Assembly (NCBI RefSeq): GCF_031626495.1
Contig: NZ_JAMQOJ010000005.1
Coordinates: 62,001-126,000, forward strand
Direction: 5' to 3'
DNA length: 64,000 nt
Origin: Natrinema sp031626495
GTDB lineage: Archaea > Halobacteriota > Halobacteria > Halobacteriales > Natrialbaceae
The notes below the pieces were generated by a model that saw only the letters and a program-made list of their open reading frames with translations, was not told the origin of the DNA and ran no database searches. This document shows positions 26,601-32,855 of this stretch, piece after piece (position 1 is the stretch's first letter; every line of letters begins with the position of its first letter). The position numbers and the translations under genes are program-made.

Positions 26601-27081
26601 CGAGACGCGGGGCGAACCGTTCGAATCGCTGGACCTGAACGCCGTCCTCGAGGACGTGCTCGCGGACCTGCAGCTACAAATCGAGGAGAGCGGCGCCGAG
26701 ATCACGACCGAGGACCTCCCTCACGTCGAGGGCGACCCCAGCCAGCTCCGCCAGGTGTTCCAGAACCTGCTGTCGAACGCGATTACCTACAGCGGTGACG
26801 AGCCACCACGCGTCCACGTCGGTGCCGAATGCCGAAACGGGAAGTGGCTGATCTCGGTCGCGGACGAGGGAATCGGGATCGATCCCGACGACCAGGATCG
26901 CGTATTCACGGTCTTCGACCGACTACACAGTCGCGACGAGTACGACGGCACCGGCATCGGACTCGCGCTCTGCAAGCGGATTGTCGAACGCCACGACGGA
27001 GAAATCTGGGTCGACTCCGAACCCGGGGAGGGATCGACGTTCTCCCTTACCCTTCCCGCGACGACCGATTCCGATCGGTGA
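23632..27081 (+). CDS. GAF and six-PAS sensor histidine kinase
   Basis: 1149 residues, soluble. A GAF domain (about 35-170) has EYCAVVEQVPS and EEPVVIGDLHHDGRF. Six PAS/PAC units follow (about 185-915), most ended by the DITERKERERALEESE linker. The units at about 306, 425 and 795 are near-copies (RYRTLVE.FP(N/D)G, FDEDLRYTAVGGQ), showing recent internal duplication. The HisKA domain is AYAASHDLQEPLRMV (His935), and the HATPase has LLSNAITYSG, VADEGIGIDPDD and GTGIGLALCKRIVERHDG. The phosphoacceptor type (SHDLQEPLR) is the phytochrome-like class, distinct from the kinase at 19454. No haem/FAD ligand can be assigned. Orphan. Confidence 0.92.
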   Translation: MGTSSRTDADFEGSIRRQELITDLSRQAVTTGDLDQFFRDAIGAVAETVGTEYCAVVEQVPSRVDGVLRQGIGWETVTDGATVSTSRESQTGYTLHTEEPVVIGDLHHDGRFSGSALLTEHDVTSGISVALGSSDDPWGVLGAYTSDKRDFTEHDTVFVQHVAAVVTAAIERTERERDLRRKERQYQAIFEDPNILIGLLEPDGTVVDINETAMEYVDTDLEDVTANPFWETPWWGDDGVQDDVREWVERAAAGEYVDFEADLTRPDGRRYVLSGYFRPVTDDDGEVVSIIVSNRDVTERKERERALEESEQRYRALVEHFPNGAVALVDEDLRYRTVGGTPPDAVGATAEEVEGQPVREILPPELADGLVPRYETAFEGDSSAFELEADGRVYQLQVVPVRDKDGDVFAALGMSQDITEHVETQRKLAESERRYRTLVENFPDGSVGLFDEDLRYTAVGGQLLNALDVDPADRIGRNIRELHPDDLLDEIEPYFDAALEGDANSFEIEYRGRYLHANALPIENAAGEVDAGMLVVQDDTERRRYERDLERYREYTDQILDAIDDMFYVIDADGTIQRWNESVGEVTGFSDDEITSLRALNAIAKDDRETVEDAIAEAFDTGSAQVEAGLITRDGERVPYEFVASALEDPDGDSVLAGIGRDITERKERERALKESEAKFRMLAENLDEMVWISDPETREILHINPAYEEIWGRDRESVYDDPTTFLEAIHPDDRERVERSYAAVPDEGFDEEYRIVRPDGEVRWLDVRAGLVRDEGRERVIGIAEDVTERKERERALEESERRYRTLAEDFPNGAVALFDEDLCYTAVGGQLMQAQGVDPEDRISHSIRELYPDDIVEEVEPYFHAALEGETNTFEAEYSGRHLYNQTLPVRNADDEVYAGMLVVQDVTERREYERKLEESNKRLEQFAYAASHDLQEPLRMVTSYLSLIEDRYGDDLDDDGEEFLEFAVDGAERMREMIDGLLEYSRIETRGEPFESLDLNAVLEDVLADLQLQIEESGAEITTEDLPHVEGDPSQLRQVFQNLLSNAITYSGDEPPRVHVGAECRNGKWLISVADEGIGIDPDDQDRVFTVFDRLHSRDEYDGTGIGLALCKRIVERHDGEIWVDSEPGEGSTFSLTLPATTDSDR

Positions 27082-27395
27082 CCCCACTGTCGTTCAGCGA
27101 GTGACGGATTCGATAAAGCGGGTCGTTCGATCCGCTGGGGCTCGACGCAGACACGTCCGTTGTCGGAGTCCGATTCGCGAGGCGTGGTTGGTCGTTTAGA
27201 CCGCCCACGTAACTCGAGTCGAACGTGGGTATTACGAGACCACCGAACCGGTGTGGCGTATCTCGAGGGAGACCTCGATGCCGAGGCTCTCGAATCGGAC
27301 GACCAGTAACGATCTGACGACTCCGCGGTGGAGGAAGTCCGACTACGACGGTCTGGGTACCGTATCGTCCTCCACCGGTGACCGAACCGGGCGAG
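27082..27395. other. Gap between convergent genes, nothing recognised
   Basis: 314 bp between the stop codons of the multi-PAS kinase and the leftward PD-(D/E)XK-like gene. It contains no convincing open frame. It has no strong U-tract terminator on the plus strand and shows no repeats. It may be eroded former coding DNA. Confidence 0.4.
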
Positions 27396-28643
27396 TCAAA
27401 CCGGTTCGCGAAGCGCCCAGACGTCCTCGAGCGGCTCGAGCCGGTGAGGCTCTTTTCCGCGCTCGGTCAGGATCCCGGCGTGGTAGAGCATCGCCTTCAG
27501 CTGGAAGACGGTCGGCGAGTGATAGATCGACCCGTCCGCGAGTTCCGAGCGTCGGAGGTCGCCGTCTTCGGTCAGGACGCGGCTCCTGACGCCGTCGTCG
27601 CCCCGAACGAACAGTTCGACGGTGAACGAGGGATGGAGTTCGTGCAGGTACACGACGAGATCCACGAGCGACGGCTCGGCGATCCCGTCGTCGTGCATGG
27701 TCTGTAGTTCCGTGACCAGCAACTCGGTCGCCGGGTAGGTGAAGATCACCCGACGGGCCAGCTGCCCCCACTCGGGCGCGAGATCGACGAACCGGTTCCG
27801 CGATCGGTACCAGGTTTCGAACTCCTCGAGCGCCCCCTCCACGGATCCGTAGCGGCTCAGCGCGAACCGGACGACCTCCCGCCCGAGCCCCGTCAGTTCG
27901 ACCCCTTCCGGGCCGTCTTCGATCAATCCCAGGAACGCTGCGCCCCGTCGCGCGTCGGAGACGGCACTCACGACCTTGTACTCCGACAGCAGCGCCGCCG
28001 TCTCTCCGTCCGCGTAGTGGGCCAGCGGATAACCGAGGTAGTTCTTCGGGTGGTTCAGCCCGAACGACCTGTTCGCGACGCCCTGCGTACTGGCCTGGAA
28101 TCGCAGCGCCGTCGTCTCGCTCGTCGTCCGGTTCCCGACGACGCGGGGGACCTCGAGCGCCTCGACCGTCCCCGCGGCGTCGACGCCGAGGACGCCGACG
28201 TTCAGTTCGCGTGCGAGCGTCCGGTCGGTCGCCGAGATCGCGGCCGCCGGCGCGGCGAGATAGGCGGCGTTGGCCTCGTGAAGCCGATCGTAGGCCTGGA
28301 CGATCCCACGTTGCGTGTCGACGCCGCCGCCGGCGTACCCCTTCGCCTCGATCGCGATCAGCGGCGGCTCGTCGCCGAGGCGCTCGACGGCCAGCAGGTC
28401 GGACTCGAGGGTCCGCACGCCCACGAGATCCGGATAGCCGCCGCCGATCCGAACGTGATTGAACGGGGCCAGACACTCGCGAACCGTCGGGTCGACGGGC
28501 TCGCCGGGCCGCCACTCGTCCTGCGAAAACTGCGTGTCTGCGACCGCGTAGGCGGTCGAATCGTCCGCATCCGTCGGAAAGAGTCGCCGCTTGGTGTGGG
28601 CCAGCACCTGCGGTTCCGAGAGCGACGGGGCCGCGCTGCTCAT
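27396..28643 (-). CDS. Haloarchaeal protein with PD-(D/E)XK nuclease-like core
   Basis: A 415-residue soluble protein. The N-terminal half contains GGYPDLVGVRTLESDLLAV followed by PPLIAIEAKGYAGGG. The spacing of PD and E-x-K on adjacent strands, then a helix with GIVQAYDRLHEANAAYLAAP, matches the restriction-endonuclease-like fold. The C-terminal half is helical and winged-helix-like (GREVVRFALSRYGSVEGALEEFETWYRSRNRF; LLVTELQTMHDDGIAEPSLVDLVVYL). It may be a DNA-acting nuclease or a repair/defence effector, or a catalytically inactive DNA-binding relative. No defence gene neighbours are present. Start ATG 28643 (MSSAAPSLSEPQV). Confidence 0.65.
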   Translation of the reverse strand: MSSAAPSLSEPQVLAHTKRRLFPTDADDSTAYAVADTQFSQDEWRPGEPVDPTVRECLAPFNHVRIGGGYPDLVGVRTLESDLLAVERLGDEPPLIAIEAKGYAGGGVDTQRGIVQAYDRLHEANAAYLAAPAAAISATDRTLARELNVGVLGVDAAGTVEALEVPRVVGNRTTSETTALRFQASTQGVANRSFGLNHPKNYLGYPLAHYADGETAALLSEYKVVSAVSDARRGAAFLGLIEDGPEGVELTGLGREVVRFALSRYGSVEGALEEFETWYRSRNRFVDLAPEWGQLARRVIFTYPATELLVTELQTMHDDGIAEPSLVDLVVYLHELHPSFTVELFVRGDDGVRSRVLTEDGDLRRSELADGSIYHSPTVFQLKAMLYHAGILTERGKEPHRLEPLEDVWALREPV

Positions 28644-28698
28644 GCCCGAGGATTGGACAGTAGTCTCAATAATGTTCTGGCGACGGGTCGGCCGGCGG

Positions 28699-28893
28699 TC
28701 ACTCCTCGCCGACCGCGAACGCCCCTGGCTCGAGCTCCCGCGCCATCCCGGCGAAAACGGCACCCGTCCCGAGCAGCGCGAGCGCGACCCCGACCAGCCA
28801 CGGGGCCGAACCGTACTCGACGAGCGCCGCGAGCCGGAGCGCGCCGATCAGGAGGACGCCCCCGGCGACGATCAGCTGGACGAACCGCTCCAT
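28699..28893 (-). CDS. Small two-helix membrane protein
   Basis: 64 residues from the ATG at 28893. FVQLIVAGGVLLIGALRLAAL and WLVGVALALLGTGAVFAGMA form a helical hairpin across the membrane, with a short acidic tail ELEPGAFAVGEE. The open frame extends upstream, but that part has no hydrophobic or conserved character. It is 55 bp upstream of, and co-directional with, the PD-(D/E)XK-like gene. The function is unknown. Confidence 0.6.
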   Translation of the reverse strand: MERFVQLIVAGGVLLIGALRLAALVEYGSAPWLVGVALALLGTGAVFAGMARELEPGAFAVGEE

Positions 28894-29029
28894 ACCGCTC
28901 GGTCGTCCCTCCCGGTTCAAGTATTCCGGCGCTCGAGCCGCGGCGAACGACACACCGTGCACCGCCGACCCGCTGCGGACGAGCACGAGCGAGAACAAGC
29001 GTTTGTGTCTCGAGCCCGTTTACACGGCT

Positions 29030-29416
29030 ATGACCGAGCCGACGCTCGTCTACGACGACGACTGCGGCTTCTGTACGTGGTGGGCGGAGTACTTCGAGAA
29101 ACGCACGGAGATCCGCATCGTCGGCTTCAGCGATCTCACCGACGACCTGCGCGAGCGGCTGCCGGCCGACTACGAGGACTGCGCGCACCTGGTGACCGAC
29201 GACGGGGTCTACTCCTGTGGCGCATCGATCGAACAGGCGTTCGTCCGCACCGATCTCGCCGAGCCCGCCGACGAGGTCGTCGAATTCCTGCGCCAGTTCG
29301 ACGACTACAAACGCCTTCGCGAGCGGTCCTATCGGTGGGTCGCGAACCGCCGCGATCAGTGGGGAGAGTTTCTCTCACGGACGCCGCCGGCACGCGGGAA
29401 ATCGGACGGCGACTGA
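29030..29416 (+). CDS. DCC-family thiol-disulfide oxidoreductase-like (DUF393)
   Basis: 128 residues. Begins TLVYDDDCGFCTWWAEYFEKR, the DCC signature in which D-x-C-G-F-C gives a CxxC-type redox pair after a short beta strand. It continues with IVGFSDL and VYSCGASIEQAFV. Proteins of this family are predicted thioredoxin-like oxidoreductases and are often encoded beside vitamin K-dependent carboxylase-like or LMF-like membrane proteins. Here the LMF-like gene is convergent 27 bp away, a supportive association. The N-terminal CxxC is intact. Confidence 0.85.
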   Translation: MTEPTLVYDDDCGFCTWWAEYFEKRTEIRIVGFSDLTDDLRERLPADYEDCAHLVTDDGVYSCGASIEQAFVRTDLAEPADEVVEFLRQFDDYKRLRERSYRWVANRRDQWGEFLSRTPPARGKSDGD

Positions 29417-29443
29417 GGTGCCGATCGACGGACACTGCGGACA

Positions 29444-30901
29444 CTACAACCGCGGCTGGCGAACCCGAAGCTCTTCGAGCGAGACCGGGCGGACGTACGT
29501 CCCGACGCGCTCGCGTTCCCACCAGCGGCCGGTCTCGGCGCGCTCCTCGGGCGTCGTGTACCGGTAGCGGTACCGCACTGCACGGACGCGGGCTGGCGGC
29601 TCGCCGTCGAACGGATCCGCGGCGAGCAACGAGAGCGTCTCCGAGTCGGCCTCGAGCAGTTTCGCCAGCAGCCGCGGGAACCACGGGCTCCGGCGCGGGC
29701 TCGGCGACATCGCGGCGAACCAGAGCTGCCAGTCGAGCCGGAGGTGGTACGGCGCGACCTGCGGCGGCCGGCGATCGGGGTCGGTCGGCTTCCCCTCGAA
29801 CCGGTAGGCCTGCCACTCGGTCTCCGGCGTCACGTCCTCGTCGGTCGTCCCCTCGACGACGATCTCGTAGCGGTCCCGGGTGATCGATCCGAACGCGCCG
29901 TAGGTGTTGACGAGGTGCAGCGGATCGAACGCGGTGTTCATGATCTGGCTCTCCGAGAGGGTGTTGCGCACCGGCTGCACGCTCAGCGCGACCACGAGGA
30001 GGGCGACGAGCATCGCGAGCGCCTGAAGGTAGAGCGGCGTCGGCGCGGTCGCGGGCGCGGCGATCGGCAGGACGGTCGTGAGAACGCCGTCGCTGAACGT
30101 CGGAATCGCCAGCACGATCGTCAGCGCGTTCAGCCAGGCGAAGTTGCCCGTCACCATGAGCCAGCCCTGGAAGCCGATCGTCGCGAGCCCTGCCAGCGCC
30201 GAGAGCGGCTGCGGCGCGAAGTAGAGAAACGGAATCAACAGCTCGAGGACGTGATTGCCGAAGGTCTCGACCCGGTGAAACCGGTCCGGGAGGTGGTGGG
30301 CGTACCAGCTCACCGGGTTCGGGATCGGCTGGGTCTCGTAGTGGTAGTCCATGCAGGTCAGGTCGCGCCAGCAGTCGTCCCCTCGGAGCTTGATCAGCCC
30401 CGCACCGAACATGTTGCGGAAGAGCACCCACTGTAGCAGTACGATGACGACGAACGGCGGCGCGACCGGTCCCGCGCCCAGGAAGATCGCGAGAAACCCC
30501 GTCTCGAGCAGCATCGACTCCCAGCCGTAGCCGTAGAACGTCTGGCCGGCGTTGACGAACGACTGGTAGAGCGCCCACAGCGTCGCCCAGAGGAGCATCG
30601 AGACCGGCGTGGCGTACCCGGCCGGCAGCCAGTAGGGCAGTCCGACCAGCGCCAGCGCCGACAGCCCGACGCCCGTCCAGGCCGCGATTCCGATCGCCCG
30701 ATCACTCGGAACGAAGTAAAAGAGGCTCAGTCGCTCCCGAAACGACGCGCTCTCGGTGTACCACTCGAGGGGAAGCAGTCCGTCCTCTCCAGCGAGCGGC
30801 CGGAACTGGTACGCCGCGACGAGGAAGGCGAGCAGATAGAGCAGCGCGAGCCCCCGCTGGAAGAGGAGGCGGACGAGCCAGTAGCCCTCTCCCTGCCACA
30901 T
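29444..30901 (-). CDS. Lipase-maturation-factor-like membrane protein
   Basis: 485 residues with six to eight membrane helices across 1-300 (LLFQRGLALLYLLAFLVAAYQF, AIGIAAWTGVGLSALALVGL, LPAGYATPVSMLLWATLWALY, PFVVIVLLQWVLFRNMFGAG). LMF1-type motifs are visible: FGAGLIKLRGDDCWRDLTCMDYHYETQP and PNPVSWYAHHLPDRFHR, plus a C-terminal soluble region with PPQVAPYHLRLDWQLWFAA and WF/R-rich core. In animals LMF1 assists lipase folding in the ER. The role of the archaeal proteins is unknown. It probably acts in or near the cell envelope, redox-linked to the DCC protein next door. Confidence 0.88.
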   Translation of the reverse strand: MWQGEGYWLVRLLFQRGLALLYLLAFLVAAYQFRPLAGEDGLLPLEWYTESASFRERLSLFYFVPSDRAIGIAAWTGVGLSALALVGLPYWLPAGYATPVSMLLWATLWALYQSFVNAGQTFYGYGWESMLLETGFLAIFLGAGPVAPPFVVIVLLQWVLFRNMFGAGLIKLRGDDCWRDLTCMDYHYETQPIPNPVSWYAHHLPDRFHRVETFGNHVLELLIPFLYFAPQPLSALAGLATIGFQGWLMVTGNFAWLNALTIVLAIPTFSDGVLTTVLPIAAPATAPTPLYLQALAMLVALLVVALSVQPVRNTLSESQIMNTAFDPLHLVNTYGAFGSITRDRYEIVVEGTTDEDVTPETEWQAYRFEGKPTDPDRRPPQVAPYHLRLDWQLWFAAMSPSPRRSPWFPRLLAKLLEADSETLSLLAADPFDGEPPARVRAVRYRYRYTTPEERAETGRWWERERVGTYVRPVSLEELRVRQPRL

Positions 30902-30991
30902 ACGCGGCCGTAACTCGGTGGATCGGCAAAGGAGTAACGCGTGCGAGCACGCGCCGTCTCGAGCGCTTCGGGCCCGGTTCGCCCCACGTCG

Positions 30992-32230
30992 TCAGGAATC
31001 GCCGTACCGATACCGCAACACGCCCCCGGCGACCGCGACGACGAGGCCGCCCGAAGCCAACACGAGGAGCCCCGGCACGTACGACCCCGTGAGGTCGCGT
31101 AACGCCCCCACGAGTACCGGACCGAGGAAGCCGCCGATCTCACCGACGGCGAAGATGAAGCCGACGGCCGTGCCGGTCAGCCGAGCGCCGATCCCCTCGA
31201 GCTCCGGTGGAATCGCCCGGATGAGCGGCGAGAGCCCGCCGAAGCCGAACCCGGTGACGAGGATGCTCCCGAGCAGCAGGAGGCCGACGCCGCTGGCGAC
31301 TACGCCGGAGATTCCGAGTGCGGCGACGAGCCCACAAACCATCAGCGCCGTGCGACGAACGCCGAACCGATCCGCCACCGCCGGGATGGTCAGCACGCCG
31401 ACGACGTTGGCCGCCACGAGCAAGCTCGTGGTCCGACCGGCTCGGTCCGCCGAGAACCCGCGGGCCTCGAGCAGCGTCGGGAGCCACCCCTGCATGCCGT
31501 GGGCGATCAGCAGGTACATCGTACCGACGACGACGACGAGCTGCAGCTCGCGGTGGGTGAGGACGAGTTTCAAATCCCGGCGGATCGCGGCGAGCGTGAG
31601 CGACGAGTCCGCCGCGTCGGCGTCGTTGGCCGCGCGGTTGCGGTCGTCGATCCCCAGTCGCAGGGCGACGACGAGCCACAGCAGGCCGTAGCCGACCGCG
31701 ACGACGCCGCTCCAGAGGAACAGCTCGCGCCAGCCGCCGAGCAGCGGCCCCAGGATCGGCCGGCCGACGGCGAAGGCGCTTGCCGTCCCCGCCGACGCGC
31801 CGACGAGGTAGATCGAGGACGGAAAGCCGGTTTCGTCGGGCGGAAACAGCACCGAGACGAGCTTCGGTAATCCGAACGTGATGGCCGTCGCGCCGACGCC
31901 GATCAGCAGCGTCGTTCCGAGCAGCGACGGAAAGCCGGCGGCGAAGCTGCGGCCGACCTGGGCGACGCCGTAGATCAGGACGCCGGCCGCGAGACTCCGC
32001 CCCGGCCCGACCCGGTCGACGACCGTTCCCGTAAACAGCGCGATCGGGATGTACGTCAGCGGGACCGCCCCCGCGACCACGCCCGCCTGCGTCCCGGACA
32101 GCCCAAGGTCGTCGATGATCGTCGAGAGGTACGCCGGCAGCGAGAACCAGACGAACATCAGGCAGGTGTAGCCGAGCGTCCCGACGACGACGGCCGCGTA
32201 CGCGCGACGACGAGCCATCCGTTCGGTCAT
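30992..32230 (-). CDS. MFS transporter
   Basis: 412 residues with twelve predicted helices. The cytoplasmic loop 2-3 motif is GTVVDRVGPGRSLAAGVLIYG, the MFS 'G-x-x-x-D-R-x-G-R-R' signature. A second copy between helices 8 and 9 reads PAVADRFGVRRTALMVCGL. The acidic central loop (DDRNRAANDADAADSS) separates two six-helix halves. The substrate is unknown; the fold resembles the nitrate/oxalate/sialic-acid-type MFS proteins. I chose ATG 32230 (MTERMARRRAYAAVVVGTLG) because the first helix follows directly. Confidence 0.88.
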   Translation of the reverse strand: MTERMARRRAYAAVVVGTLGYTCLMFVWFSLPAYLSTIIDDLGLSGTQAGVVAGAVPLTYIPIALFTGTVVDRVGPGRSLAAGVLIYGVAQVGRSFAAGFPSLLGTTLLIGVGATAITFGLPKLVSVLFPPDETGFPSSIYLVGASAGTASAFAVGRPILGPLLGGWRELFLWSGVVAVGYGLLWLVVALRLGIDDRNRAANDADAADSSLTLAAIRRDLKLVLTHRELQLVVVVGTMYLLIAHGMQGWLPTLLEARGFSADRAGRTTSLLVAANVVGVLTIPAVADRFGVRRTALMVCGLVAALGISGVVASGVGLLLLGSILVTGFGFGGLSPLIRAIPPELEGIGARLTGTAVGFIFAVGEIGGFLGPVLVGALRDLTGSYVPGLLVLASGGLVVAVAGGVLRYRYGDS

Positions 32231-32338
32231 CCGTCCGTGGGTGGACGGGCGCGACCCGAGTATCTTGCCGTAGCGGTAGCCTGGCCCGGCGACGGCGATG
32301 GGTGCCATCATTTCTATCTGGGTATCGTCCGTCGATCC

Positions 32339-32812
32339 ATGACGCCCGCAGAGCAGGCGTTCCTCGAGCGCGCCCGCGTCGCCGCGCTCGCGACGGTCGA
32401 CGGCGAGGGTCGGCCGCACGCCGTTCCGATCTGTTTCGCGCTGCTCGCGGCTGATGAGACCACCGCAGCGCGAGCTAACAGCGACCGCGAGGACGCGACG
32501 GCCGAGCGAACGATCGTCTCGGCGATCGACGAAAAGCCGAAAGCGACCCGCGAACTCAAACGCGTTCGGAATATCCGGACGAACCCCCGCGTGACGGTAT
32601 TGGTCGACCGCTACCGCGAGGACTGGTCGCGACTCGCGTGGGTGCAAGTTCGCGGCCGGGCGCGGATCCTCGAGCCGGGAAAATCAGGTCACGATACCGC
32701 AATAGGCGCGCTCGAGGCGAAATACGACCAGTACGCGGACCACGACCTCGAGGACCGGTCGGTTATCGCGATCCGCGAGGGGCTCACCGTCTCGTGGGGC
32801 GCGCTCGAGTGA
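32339..32812 (+). CDS. PPOX-class F420-dependent oxidoreductase-like protein
   Basis: 157 residues of the split-barrel pyridoxamine-5'-phosphate-oxidase-like fold. The start MTPAEQAFLERARVAALATVDGEGRPHAVPICFAL is diagnostic, followed by KPKATRELKRVRNIRTNPRVTVLVDRYREDWSRLAWVQVRG. It matches TIGR03668-type enzymes, which bind F420 or flavin and reduce unknown substrates. The lysine/arginine-rich segment (KPKATRELKRVRNI) is the probable cofactor phosphate site. ATG 32339 gives the family N-terminus. It is divergent from the MFS gene, with 108 bp between them. Confidence 0.85.
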   Translation: MTPAEQAFLERARVAALATVDGEGRPHAVPICFALLAADETTAARANSDREDATAERTIVSAIDEKPKATRELKRVRNIRTNPRVTVLVDRYREDWSRLAWVQVRGRARILEPGKSGHDTAIGALEAKYDQYADHDLEDRSVIAIREGLTVSWGALE

Positions 32813-32855
32813 GGAGTCACGACGGCGAACGCGGCGACGGCCGTCGTCTCACCGA

